From: Streptomyces sp. NRRL F-6676
GTDB lineage: Bacteria > Actinomycetota > Actinomycetes > Streptomycetales > Streptomycetaceae
Length of the DNA: 64,000 bases
Direction: 5' to 3'
Assembly: GCF_000725625.1 (NCBI RefSeq)
Contig: NZ_JOHS01000001.1
Coordinates: 372,001 to 436,000, forward strand
In this document: piece by piece, positions 8,741 through 16,656 of the stretch
Numbering within the stretch: the stretch's first letter is position 1
Layout: each line of letters begins with the position of its first letter
Translations under genes and position numbers: made by a program
Notes under the pieces: generated by a model
The model's input: the letters and a program-made list of their open reading frames with translations, nothing else
Database searches by the model: none
What the model was told of the DNA's origin: nothing

Positions 8741-9092
8741 GGGGAGGAACAGCCTTTCGTGAGCGACGGTCGCGGGACCAGCGGCGCGGGCGGGGAACGG
8801 GAATCGTCCGGCTCGCGCCGAGCTCCGTCGCTCGGCGGCCCCCTGAACGGGGGCGAGCCCCCAGGGAAGCAGCCATGGCAGCGGCCCGCCTATTCCGACG
8901 GCGGCCCGTACCCGGTGTGAAACGTGTCACCACGGGCCGCGCCGACCCCGGGAACGGACGCCCATGGGAAACTCTCCCCGCACAACTCGCCCGCGCACAC
9001 GACCGGTTGATGTCGACCTGGCCGCCGACGGACCCCGGCCGGTGGCTAGGATCGCCGTGGCAGGTGACCGACGGACACGGAGAGGGCCGCAC
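8741..9092. other. Intergenic region with hairpin and dyad
   Basis: A 352-base gap between divergent genes. It contains a GCCCCC/GGGGGC hairpin (8838-8854, loop TGAAC) of the kind scattered between Streptomyces genes, and a near-palindrome GTGAAACGTGTCAC (8917-8930, two mismatches) that could be an operator for either flanking gene. I see no convincing additional gene. Confidence 0.5.
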
Positions 9093-9740
9093 ATGCCGAC
9101 ACCTGGATTCCCCCCGCACACCCTGAACGAAGACGGAGGGCCGGTCTGGCTGAGCGACCTGGCCGCGGCGCATCCGCACCACGCCCTGCATGTCGTGCGG
9201 GGTCTGGAACCGGCGGAGGCCCTGGAGACCCTGGGCGCCAGGCCGCAGCTGTTCCAGCCCTGTGAGCTGCCCGCGGCCAGGCCCGACGAGTGGACCTCCC
9301 TGCCGGGCGCCGCGCTCGGCGTGGCACCCGGCTCGTCCGCCGCGCTGCTGGCCGGACGCTTCGGAGAGTGGACGTTCGTCTACGACGACAGCGGGCACAC
9401 CGTCGGGGACGACGAGACCAGGGTTCTGTCCGCCCACGGCAGGACGGCCGCCACGAGCGTCTACAGCATCAATGCCGACGCCCACCTCGTCTACGCCGTC
9501 GACGGCGAGGAGGTCGCCTGGATCGACGTCGAAGACCTGAATCCGGAACGGGACCTCCCCGGCATGCCGGACGAGCTGCGCGCGGCGTTCCAGGCCGCCG
9601 GCACCGTCGAGGACGACTCTCTCGAACCCGGGCAGCCCGACTACGACACCGCCATGCGTGCCATCTGCGCCCTGGCGGGACTGGTCCGCACCACGGACGA
9701 GCTGCGGAGCATCCCGCTGCTCGCCACCCCCTTCGGCTGA
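9093..9740 (+). CDS. DUF6461-like protein
   Basis: 215 residues, soluble, no signal peptide. The order LHVVRGLEPAEALETLGA, a middle section GRFGEWTFVYDDSG, then RTAATSVYSINADAHLVYAVDGE and a C-terminal helical part fits the DUF6461 family common in Streptomyces. Its function is unknown; related proteins often occur in polymorphic or immunity-like contexts, but nothing nearby supports that here. ATG 9093 is chosen because GGAGAGG lies seven bases upstream; an upstream in-frame ATG at 8964 would add an arginine-rich extension unlike the family. A strong hairpin follows the stop codon. Confidence 0.65.
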   Translation: MPTPGFPPHTLNEDGGPVWLSDLAAAHPHHALHVVRGLEPAEALETLGARPQLFQPCELPAARPDEWTSLPGAALGVAPGSSAALLAGRFGEWTFVYDDSGHTVGDDETRVLSAHGRTAATSVYSINADAHLVYAVDGEEVAWIDVEDLNPERDLPGMPDELRAAFQAAGTVEDDSLEPGQPDYDTAMRAICALAGLVRTTDELRSIPLLATPFG

Positions 9741-9753
9741 TCCCGGGCCGGGT

Positions 9754-9792
9754 GCCCCGGGGAGGGCGGGCGTGGGCGTCCTCCCCCGGGGC
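9754..9792 (+). terminator. GC-rich hairpin terminator
   Basis: Arms GCCCCGGGGAGG (9754-9765) and CCTCCCCCGGGGC (9780-9792) pair with one bulge. It starts 14 bases after the DUF6461-like stop. No T tract follows, as is common for Streptomyces terminators. Confidence 0.6.
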
Positions 9793-9948
9793 AGGTGCCG
9801 GCTGCCGTCGCGCCGGAGACTGCCTGCGCGGGGCCGGCCGTGCGTCGGTCATCTCCCGGGCGTGTGCCCGCAGCCGGCCGTCCAGGCCGCCGGCCCCGCC
9901 CTCGGGGTCGGCGGAGGGGCCGTCGGGGCCTCTGGCATGCTGATCATC

Positions 9949-10335
9949 ATGCGCATTCTCCGCACCTACGCACGCGTCTACGCCGCCGATCTGGATGCGG
10001 CGCTGGAGCCCCTCGGCGCCACCACCGGTCAGCCGGTCACCAGCCGCTTCGCACTGCCCAACGGCCTGGAGCTTGCCACCGTCGGCGAGATCCTGGTGGT
10101 GGCGGGGGACGAGGAGACGCTGGAGCCGTACCGGGCGACGGCGGCCACCCTGATCGTGGACGACCTCGACGCGTGCCGGTCACGTCTCGACGAGGCGGGG
10201 GCCCGGATCGTACGCGGCCCGCAGGACGTGCCCACCGGACGGAACCTGACCGCCAGGCTGCCCGGCGGCGTCCAGCTCGAATACGTCGAGTGGAGCGACG
10301 AGCAGTGGGAACGGGAAGGGGGCCGGCCCGTCTGA
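9949..10335 (+). CDS. VOC (glyoxalase/bleomycin-resistance fold) protein
   Basis: 128 residues with the beta-alpha-beta-beta-beta pattern of the vicinal oxygen chelate superfamily: MRILRTYARVYAADLDAALEPL, FALPNGLELATVGEILVVAG, ATLIVDDLDACRSRLDEAGARIVRGP, and the last strand RLPGGVQLEYVEW. A Glu in the final strand may ligate metal. The family covers dioxygenases, isomerases and antibiotic-binding proteins; substrate unknown. The start may be ATG 9949 or the in-frame ATG 9937; neither has a good ribosome-binding site, and the former gives the usual family N-terminus. It is convergent with the next gene across a shared hairpin. Confidence 0.75.
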   Translation: MRILRTYARVYAADLDAALEPLGATTGQPVTSRFALPNGLELATVGEILVVAGDEETLEPYRATAATLIVDDLDACRSRLDEAGARIVRGPQDVPTGRNLTARLPGGVQLEYVEWSDEQWEREGGRPV

Positions 10336-10337
10336 GA

Positions 10338-10366
10338 GCCGCCCCCGGCGCGAGTCGGGGGGCGGC
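10338..10366. terminator. Bidirectional hairpin terminator
   Basis: GCCGCCCCC (10338-10346) pairs perfectly with GGGGGCGGC (10358-10366) around an 11-base loop. It lies three bases past the VOC stop and between it and a convergent gene, so it could stop transcription from both sides. Confidence 0.65.
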
Positions 10367-10397
10367 AGGCAGTGCCGGCCGCCCCCTTCCCGTCCGC

Positions 10398-10715
10398 TCA
10401 GGCCAGCGGCTCGTGGTTGGCCCAGATCGCCTTGTACGGGTGGCGGGCCTGCCAGCGCTCGATGAACTCGCCGACGCCGGGCATCGCGAAGCTGGCGTCG
10501 AGGGCGTCGAGGTCGGCCACGCCCAGCCGCACGATGGCGTCGGCGACGGCCACCGGGGCATGGTCGTCGCCCGGGACGCGCAGATGCGGCCGGACCGCGC
10601 AGGAATCGACCAGGCCGGAGCCCGTCACCAGCTCCTCGAACTCCTTCAGGTACTGCTCCAGCTCACTCGGGGGAATCGGACTGTCGAACGCGACGATCAT
10701 CGTGTGGTGAATCAT
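10398..10715 (-). CDS. Small hypothetical protein
   Basis: 105 residues from ATG 10715. The N-terminus MIHHTMIVAFDSP followed by an amphipathic helix and the C-terminal DAIVRLGVADLDALDASFAMPGVGEFIERWQAR suggest a small alpha/beta fold; it weakly recalls dimeric alpha/beta-barrel proteins, but I do not recognise the family with confidence. ATG 10700 is an alternative start and a TTG at 10751 would extend it. The start codon directly follows a perfect palindrome (10717-10734), so the gene is probably under repression. It is divergent from the LysR gene. Confidence 0.6.
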   Translation of the reverse strand: MIHHTMIVAFDSPIPPSELEQYLKEFEELVTGSGLVDSCAVRPHLRVPGDDHAPVAVADAIVRLGVADLDALDASFAMPGVGEFIERWQARHPYKAIWANHEPLA

Positions 10716-10716
10716 G

Positions 10717-10734
10717 ACGCCAGTGAACTGGCGT
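10717..10734. promoter_or_regulatory. Perfect 18-bp dyad operator
   Basis: ACGCCAGT-GA-ACTGGCGT: 8-bp perfect arms with a 2-base centre, immediately before the ATG of the leftward small gene and 77 bases before the LysR start. It could be the binding site of a dimeric regulator; its placement over the leftward start fits repression. Confidence 0.55.
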
Positions 10735-10810
10735 TTTTCCTGCCCGTCCAAGATCCGTCCGTTCGCGTTCGATGCCTTGCGGGAATGGATCGGGCGATAG
10801 GCTTGCCCGC

Positions 10811-11812
10811 ATGGCCGAGCTGGAGACCCGCGAGCTGGAGTACTTCGTCGCCGTCGCCGAGGAGCTGCACTTCGGCCGCGCCGCGACCCGGCTGGCCCTC
10901 GCGCAGCCGGCCCTCTCCAAGGCGGTCCGGCGGCTGGAGTCCCGGCTCGGGACGACCCTGCTGCACCGCTCCAGCCGACACGTCGCCCTCACCCCCGCGG
11001 GCGAGGCACTGCTGACCCACGGCCGGCACGCGCTCAACGCCGTCGCGGCCGCCGCCGAGAAGGCCCGCCGGGCCGGCGACCGGCAGGGCGGGCTGCGTCT
11101 GGTGATCAAGGCCGGCGGCGACGCCAACCTCCTGTCCGGCATCCTGGCCGCCTACGCCCGCCGGCCCGACGCCCGCCAGGTGGACATCCTCTTCGGCGGC
11201 GCCACCGACCGCGCCGACCACGTGCGCGACGGCCGCGCGGATGTCGCCCTGCTGTACGTGCCGTTCGACGACACGAGCGGGCTCGACCACGAGACGCTGA
11301 CGGTCGAGGGGCGCGTCGCCATCCTGCCGCCCGGCCACCGCCTCGCCGCCCGCCCCGAGGTCACTCTCGCCGACCTCGCCCAGGAGGCGCTGCCCCGCTG
11401 GAAGGGCGTGCGCTGGACCGGGGCGCCCGAGGGCCGGCCGGGGCCCGAGGTCGAGGACGGGGCGGTCCTCTTCGACATGATCAGACTGGGCCGCACGGTC
11501 GCGGTCCTGCCCCGCTCGCTGGCCCTGCCCGCCCAACCCGGCCTCGTCTACCGGCCGGTGGCCGACGCACCCCGCAGCGCACTGGTCGTCGCCTGGTCGC
11601 AGGACGACCGCCGCCCCCTGGTCGCCTCCTTCGTCGCCGCCGCGACGGAGGCGGCGCAGGCATCGGAAGCGGCGCAGGCGTCGGAGGCGTCGGAGGCGGC
11701 GCAGGCGTCGGAGGCGTCGGAGGCGGCGCAGGCGGCGCAGGCATCGGAGGTGGCGCAGGCGTCGGAGACGTCGAAGGCTTCGAAGGGGGAGGCCGCCGGC
11801 CCGGCGACGTGA
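10811..11812 (+). CDS. LysR-family transcriptional regulator with repeat tail
   Basis: 333 residues. The N-terminal winged helix is clear (ELEYFVAVAEELHFGRAATRLALAQPALSKAVRRLESRLGTTLLHRSSRHVALTPAGEALL), followed by the effector-binding domain from about residue 90. From about residue 278 the protein ends in an unusual low-complexity tail built from EAAQAS/EASEAAQ repeats, about 55 residues beyond the normal family end. The tail is encoded by tandem DNA repeats (11642-11781). ATG 10811 is used because the conserved LETRELEYF segment begins there. It is divergent from the small gene at 10398-10715, its likeliest target, and is followed 50 bases later by a PaaX gene in the same direction. Confidence 0.88.
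   Translation: MAELETRELEYFVAVAEELHFGRAATRLALAQPALSKAVRRLESRLGTTLLHRSSRHVALTPAGEALLTHGRHALNAVAAAAEKARRAGDRQGGLRLVIKAGGDANLLSGILAAYARRPDARQVDILFGGATDRADHVRDGRADVALLYVPFDDTSGLDHETLTVEGRVAILPPGHRLAARPEVTLADLAQEALPRWKGVRWTGAPEGRPGPEVEDGAVLFDMIRLGRTVAVLPRSLALPAQPGLVYRPVADAPRSALVVAWSQDDRRPLVASFVAAATEAAQASEAAQASEASEAAQASEASEAAQAAQASEVAQASETSKASKGEAAGPAT
11642..11781 (+). repeat. Tandem repeats inside the LysR gene
   Basis: About 140 bases built from alternating 9-bp blocks TCGGAGGCG and GCGCAGGCG with small variants, all in frame, encoding the (E)AAQAS/EAS tail. The regular unit length suggests slippage expansion that keeps the frame. Confidence 0.75.
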
Positions 11813-11862
11813 GGCGGACCCGGTGGGGGCGGGCGGTGACGCCCAGGCCCTAGGCTGAGGCG

Positions 11863-12978
11863 ATGCCGTCCGAGAAGCGTTCCATCGAAGCCCTCGTCCT
11901 CCGGCGGGCCGAGGAGGGCAGCGTCCTTCCGCGTCAGCAGACCGGCGCCTCACCGCAGCGGCTGCTGACCACGCTGCTCGGCGAGTACTGGCTGGACGCC
12001 CCGGCGGCCCTGCCGATGAGCGTGGTCATCTCCCTGCTGGCCGAGTTCGGCGTCAGCGAGACCAGTGCCAGGGCGACGGCCAACCGGCTGGTCAAACGCG
12101 GCGTGCTGGAAGCGGAACGTTCCGGACGCCAGTCCTATCTGCGGTTCAGCGAGACCGGCCGCGAGGACAGCAGGCAGAAGATCCTCAGCATCGTCCGCTT
12201 CGGTACCGGACGGGACCTCTGGGACGGCCTGTGGACGGTGGCCGGCTTCAGCATCCCCGAGCAGCAGCGGCATGTGCGGCACCGGGTGCGCAGCTATCTG
12301 CGCTGGCTCGGTTTCGCCCCGCTCTTCGACGGCCTCTGGGTCTCCCCGCACGCCGACCCCGAGGCGCTGGAACCCATCTTCCGGGCGGCGGGGGTCGGCA
12401 ATCTGACGGTACTGCGGGCCGCGGAGGCCGGCGGGATCTCGCCGCTGACGGCCTGGGACCTGGACGCGGTGGCGGAGGCCTACCGCGCCTTCGTGACGGA
12501 ACACCGGGAGGCCGCGGCGCGTCTGGCCCGCGGCGACCTCACCCTGGGCGACGCGCTCGCCGAGCGGCTCCGGGTCTTCGACGCCTGGCGCACCTTCCCC
12601 GGCCTCGACTCCGACCTGCCCGAGGACCTCCTGCCGGACGACTGGCCGCGCGCGCGGGCCACAGAGGTCTTCCAGGACCTCTACGACGGTCTGGGCCCCC
12701 TTGCCGAACTGCGGTTCCGCCAGATCGTCGCCGCCCACGACGAAGCCCTCGCCGAGCTCACCACGCACCGCACCACCGACGCCTGGCAGGGGGAGGGGGA
12801 GGAGGAGACGGCGGAGCGGCCGGAGGGTCCCCGTGCGGAGCGGCCGGACACCCGCGTACAGGGCGCACCGCCCGGCCTCACCCCGGTGCCGCATCCCCCG
12901 TCACCGGCCCGCCGCGCAACTGGGCCACGGACTGGAACCCCGCCCGCCGCGCCGCCTCGGAGTCGTGCGCGCCCATGA
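11863..12978 (+). CDS. PaaX-family transcriptional regulator
   Basis: 371 residues. Domains follow the PaaX order: N-terminal winged helix (SPQRLLTTLLGEYWLDA...LLAEFGVSETSARATANRLVKRGVLEAERSGRQSYLRF), central domain (WDGLWTVAGFSIPEQQRHVRHRVRSYLRWLGFAPLFDGLWVSP) and C-terminal helical domain (AWRTFPGLDSDLPEDLLPDDWPRARATEVFQDLYDGL). The last ~70 residues are a Pro/Arg-rich extension. PaaX proteins repress aromatic acid catabolism in response to acyl-CoA ligands; here the ligand is unknown. ATG 11863 follows GGCTGAGGCG. Its 3' end overlaps the convergent second PaaX gene by 101 bases, unusual for two related regulators. Confidence 0.85.
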   Translation: MPSEKRSIEALVLRRAEEGSVLPRQQTGASPQRLLTTLLGEYWLDAPAALPMSVVISLLAEFGVSETSARATANRLVKRGVLEAERSGRQSYLRFSETGREDSRQKILSIVRFGTGRDLWDGLWTVAGFSIPEQQRHVRHRVRSYLRWLGFAPLFDGLWVSPHADPEALEPIFRAAGVGNLTVLRAAEAGGISPLTAWDLDAVAEAYRAFVTEHREAAARLARGDLTLGDALAERLRVFDAWRTFPGLDSDLPEDLLPDDWPRARATEVFQDLYDGLGPLAELRFRQIVAAHDEALAELTTHRTTDAWQGEGEEETAERPEGPRAERPDTRVQGAPPGLTPVPHPPSPARRATGPRTGTPPAAPPRSRARP

Positions 12979-13825
12979 TCTGCCTGACCCGTGACTCGGC
13001 GAGGGGCCCCAGCGCGTCGTAGACCTCGGTGAACAGGGCGCGGGCCCGCTCGCGCGGCCATCCGGGCGGCATGTGGGCGCTGGGCAGTCCGGGATCCTTT
13101 CCGGGGAAACGGCGGTAGGTGTCCATCAGCCGGGTCCGCGCGATGAGCGCCTGCCGCGGTGTGACGCGTCCGGCGAGGACGGCGTCCCGCAACGGGCGGG
13201 TCTCGTCGATGAACGAGGTGTAGACCGCCGCGAGTTCGTCCAGGTCCCAGGCCGACAGCGGCGAGCGGTCGACCGTCGTCTCGGCGGTCGCGGTGAACAC
13301 GGTCGCCGAGGAGATCTCCAGGGCCGTGAGGACCGTCCTGGCGTCGGCGGCCGTCGACGTGGCGGACACCCAGAGCGCGTCGTAGAGCGGGGCGAAGCCG
13401 AACCAGCCGAGCCGGGAGCGGAGCAGGTGTCTGCTCTCCCGGCGGTTCTCCGGGATGGAGAAGGCGACGATCGTCCACTGCCCGCTCCAGTCGGCGTCGA
13501 GGCCGAACGAGGCGATGCGGCGGCCGCCCTCGACGACCCGCTCCACGACCTGGGGGCTGAGCCGGTAGAACGTCTGGCGGCCGGCCCTGCGGACGTCGAC
13601 CAGTCCGCGGCGCAGCAGCCGGTTGAGTGCCGCGCGGGCGCTGGAGGCGGTCACCTCGAACTCGGCCAGGAGCTCGATCAGTCCGGCCGAGGGCAGGTCC
13701 CGCTCCTGTCGTATCCAGTAGTCGCCGAGGAGAGTGACCAGCAGGTGCTGGGGCGAGGAACCGCCCTGTGCGCGCGGCAGCGCCACGTCCGCCAACTCCC
13801 CGGAGGAAACGGAATCGGTCTGCAC
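12878..13825 (-). CDS. PaaX-family transcriptional regulator, divergent from transporter-hydrolase operon
   Basis: 315 residues with the same three PaaX domains as its convergent neighbour: SSPQHLLVTLLGDYWIRQERDLPSAGLIELLAEFEVTASSARAALNRLLRRGLVDVRRAGRQTFYRLS, then WTIVAFSIPENRRESRHLLRSRLGWFGFAPLYDALWVS, and a C-terminal YRRFPGKDPGLP...LFTEVYDALGPLAESRVRQI segment. It starts at GTG 13825, 262 bases from the oppositely oriented solute-binding protein gene, so it is the natural regulator of that operon. By family analogy it would be a repressor released by a CoA-type or aromatic ligand formed from the imported substrate; this is inference. Confidence 0.85.
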   Translation of the reverse strand: MQTDSVSSGELADVALPRAQGGSSPQHLLVTLLGDYWIRQERDLPSAGLIELLAEFEVTASSARAALNRLLRRGLVDVRRAGRQTFYRLSPQVVERVVEGGRRIASFGLDADWSGQWTIVAFSIPENRRESRHLLRSRLGWFGFAPLYDALWVSATSTAADARTVLTALEISSATVFTATAETTVDRSPLSAWDLDELAAVYTSFIDETRPLRDAVLAGRVTPRQALIARTRLMDTYRRFPGKDPGLPSAHMPPGWPRERARALFTEVYDALGPLAESRVRQIMGAHDSEAARRAGFQSVAQLRGGPVTGDAAPG

Positions 13826-14017
13826 CCTCTGTGCCCCTCACTCTGCGAAGAACCCTGCGAAGCCTTGAACGCGTGACACTTTCCTCTGCGTTCGGTCAGT
13901 GAAGTGGACGCTGTGGCTCGCACATGATCCCGTTCTGTCGGGAAAGCGTCAACCTCACGGCCGTCCGGCGCCGATCCGGCCCCGATGTCGGGGCGGTAAA
14001 TATCTGTTGCACTTATG

Positions 14018-14046
14018 TTGACGGCCGTCAGGGGCACATATACGTT
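14018..14046 (+). promoter_or_regulatory. Promoter with overlapping palindrome
   Basis: TTGACG (14018-14023) with TACGTT 17 bases on, or TATACG at 14039-14044 with a short spacer, forms a plausible promoter. The perfect 12-bp palindrome TGACGGCCGTCA (14019-14030) overlaps the -35 box. Its core ACGGCCGT recurs at 13957-13964 nearer the PaaX gene, and GTTGCA/TGCAAC flank the region at 14007-14012 and 14050-14055. These are candidate sites for the divergent PaaX protein. Confidence 0.5.
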
Positions 14047-14087
14047 CACTGCAACTCGTGGCCGAATCACACCCACCGGAGCGCGTG

Positions 14088-15677
14088 ATGAAGCAGCCTC
14101 ATCGTGGAACCGGGCGGAGCCGCCGTCCGGCCGGTCGCTCCCGTCTCGCCGCCCTCGCCCTGGCCTCGGCACTCCTGCTGGGTGCCTGCGCCGGAACGGG
14201 GAGCGGCAGCGTCGCCGGCAAGCAGCTCTCTTTGCAATTCACCGGACCGCCGATCAGCATGAACCCGGCCATGGCCGGCAACGGCGGCTCCACCATGTTC
14301 TCCGCCCTCGCCTACGACCCGCTGGTCTACCTCAGCGGAAAGGGCGAGCTGGTGCCGGACCTGGCCACCTCGTGGCGCTACCTGGACGACACCAACACCG
14401 TCTTCGAACTGACCCTGCGCGACGGTGTCACCTTCTCCGACGGCTCCTCCCTCGACGCCGAGGCGGCGGCCGCGTCGATGAACTACTTCCTCAAGGCCGG
14501 CGGCGGCCTGGTCGGCAAGGTCGGAGCGGTCAAGAGCATCCGGGCGACCGGCCCCATGACCGTGCGCGTCACCTACGCGGAACCGCAGTCCGACGCGGCG
14601 ATGACGATGACCCAGTACTACGGCATCGGCAACATCATCGGCCCCGCCGGGCTCGCCGCCCCCCAGTCACTGCTCACCTCCAGCAGCGGCACCGGCCAGT
14701 ACGTGTACGACGGGAAGGCCTCCGTCGCCGGCAACACCTACGTGTACAAGCGCAACCCCCGCTACTTCCGGCCGAAGGCGCGGCACTTCGACTCCGTGGT
14801 CATCCACGTCATCGGCAACGCCAACGCCGTACTGTCCGCCGCGCGCACCGGCCAGGTGCAGTACGCCTCCTCCGGCAACGCCAACACCGCGGACGCCGCG
14901 AAACGCGCGGGGCTCACCGTACGCACCGCGCCCTTCTACAACTGGGCCCTGAACCTCGTCGACCGCGAGGGCAGGGTCGCGCCGCCGCTCGCCGACGTCC
15001 GCGTGCGCCGGGCGATCGCGCTGGCCTTCGACCGGCCGACGATGGCCAAGGGGCTGGCCGGCCCCTACGCCTCCCCGAGCGGCCAGATGCTGCTGCCGGG
15101 CACCGACGGCCACGATCCGTCCCTCGGCTACGGATACGACGTCCGTGAGGCGAAGAAACTGCTGGCCGAGGCCGGTTATCCGCACGGGTTCCGGCTCACC
15201 GTGCTGACCCAGTCCCTCATCGACCCCAACACCACCTACTCCCAGGCCGTCGCCGCCGCCCTGGAGGACATCGGCATCGAGGTGACCCTCAAGGTGCAGA
15301 CCACCGGCATCGGCCAGTTCACCGCCGACGCGCTGTCGAAGAAGTACGCCGTCACCCTCTTCCCCAACGTCGGCACCACCACCGCCGAGGTCGCCTCCCA
15401 GGTCATGAGCGGCGCCTTCAACCCCTTCGGCTCCTCGGACCCGGAGCTGAAGGCACTCCTCGGCCGGGCGGCCGCCGAGACCGACGACGAGGCCCGCGCC
15501 GAGCTGTACCGGAAGGCCTCCGCACGCTTTCAGGAGCTGACATGGTTCGTGCCCGTCTTCGCGACGAAGAACATCTCCTACGCCACCAAGGACCTCAAGA
15601 ACATCACGTCCTCGGTGATCAACCCCAACCCCGTCCCGACCGGACCCCGCGCCGATCTGTCCTGGCGGCTGCGGTGA
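14088..15677 (+). CDS. ABC transporter solute-binding lipoprotein, family 5
   Basis: 529 residues. The Arg-rich N-terminus, hydrophobic helix and lipobox LLLGACAG mark a lipoprotein anchored outside the membrane. The body follows the peptide/nickel-type (DppA/OppA, SBP family 5) pattern: YDPLVYLSGKGELVPDLATSW, FELTLRDGVTFSDGSSLDAEA, RRAIALAFDR, and AKKLLAEAGYPHGF. It should capture the substrate for the adjacent permeases. ATG 14088 has GGAG six bases upstream and is preferred to GTG 14058. It heads a tightly spaced operon ending with two hydrolases, so the ligand may be an ester or amide rather than a peptide. Confidence 0.88.
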   Translation: MKQPHRGTGRSRRPAGRSRLAALALASALLLGACAGTGSGSVAGKQLSLQFTGPPISMNPAMAGNGGSTMFSALAYDPLVYLSGKGELVPDLATSWRYLDDTNTVFELTLRDGVTFSDGSSLDAEAAAASMNYFLKAGGGLVGKVGAVKSIRATGPMTVRVTYAEPQSDAAMTMTQYYGIGNIIGPAGLAAPQSLLTSSSGTGQYVYDGKASVAGNTYVYKRNPRYFRPKARHFDSVVIHVIGNANAVLSAARTGQVQYASSGNANTADAAKRAGLTVRTAPFYNWALNLVDREGRVAPPLADVRVRRAIALAFDRPTMAKGLAGPYASPSGQMLLPGTDGHDPSLGYGYDVREAKKLLAEAGYPHGFRLTVLTQSLIDPNTTYSQAVAAALEDIGIEVTLKVQTTGIGQFTADALSKKYAVTLFPNVGTTTAEVASQVMSGAFNPFGSSDPELKALLGRAAAETDDEARAELYRKASARFQELTWFVPVFATKNISYATKDLKNITSSVINPNPVPTGPRADLSWRLR

Positions 15678-15714
15678 GAGCCGCACACCCCCGCCGGGGA
15701 GCCGGAGGCATACC

Positions 15715-16656
15715 GTGCTGCGTCTGATCGCGAACCGGATCGTGACGTCGGTCCCGCTGCTGCTGATCGTCACCCTCATCGTCTTCGTCCTCCAGGCGTT
15801 CGTCCCCGGAGACGCCGCCCGCACCCTCCTCGGGGAGAACGCCAACCCGCAGAGCGTGGCCGCACTCCGCGACCAACTCGGCCTGAACGAACCACTGTTC
15901 ACCCGCTACGGCGACTGGCTGACCGGCGCGCTCCACGGCGACCTCGGCACCTCGATCATCAGCGGCGTCGACGTCACGTCGAGCCTGAACACCCGGCTCG
16001 GCGTGACGCTCTCCCTGCTGGTGCCGAGCATGCTGCTCAGCGCCGTCGCCGGCATCGCCCTGGGCTTCGCCGGCGCCGCCCGGGGCGGGCTCCCCGGACG
16101 CCTCGTCGACGTGGTGTCCCTGCTCGGCTTCGCCCTGCCCAGCTTCTGGATCGCCCTGCTGCTGGTGGCCGCCGTCGCCGACCGCGCCGGTCTGCTGCCG
16201 GCGACCGGTTACACACCGTTCGCCGAATCGCCGGGCGGCTGGCTGCGCTCGATCGTGCTCCCGGTCCTCGCCCTGAGCCTGCACGGCGTCACGGCCGTGG
16301 CGAAACAGACCCGCGACTGTGTCGCCGAAGTGCTCGAGGCCGACTACGTCCGCTTCCTGCGGGCAAACGGCGTGGGCACAGCCTCGCTGCTCCTGCGGCA
16401 CGTCCTGCGCAACGCCGCCATCCCCGTGGTCACCTCGCTCGGCCTGGTCTCCATCGGGATGCTCAGCGGCGCCGTCTTCGTCGAGAACGTCTTCGTGCTG
16501 CCGGGCCTGGGCACCCTCGCCACCCAGGCCACCCTCGACCACGACGTTCCCGTCATCCTCGGCGTCGGCGTGGTCCTCACCCTCGCGGTGATCGTCGTGA
16601 ACCTGCTGATCGACATCGCCTACGGCCTCCTCAACCCCAAGGTGCGTGCCACATGA
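15715..16656 (+). CDS. ABC transporter permease, DppB type
   Basis: 313 residues with about six helices. The N-terminus RLIANRIVTSVPLLLIVTLIVFVLQAFVPGD, the conserved GEN...LRDQLGLNEPLFTRYGDWLTGALHGDLGTS segment and the C-terminal EAA loop (VAEVLEADYVRFLRANGVGTASLLLRHVLRNA) are typical of the first permease of peptide/nickel-type importers. Start GTG 15715 has CGGAGG upstream. It overlaps the next gene by four bases (ATGA), implying translational coupling. Confidence 0.88.
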   Translation: MLRLIANRIVTSVPLLLIVTLIVFVLQAFVPGDAARTLLGENANPQSVAALRDQLGLNEPLFTRYGDWLTGALHGDLGTSIISGVDVTSSLNTRLGVTLSLLVPSMLLSAVAGIALGFAGAARGGLPGRLVDVVSLLGFALPSFWIALLLVAAVADRAGLLPATGYTPFAESPGGWLRSIVLPVLALSLHGVTAVAKQTRDCVAEVLEADYVRFLRANGVGTASLLLRHVLRNAAIPVVTSLGLVSIGMLSGAVFVENVFVLPGLGTLATQATLDHDVPVILGVGVVLTLAVIVVNLLIDIAYGLLNPKVRAT

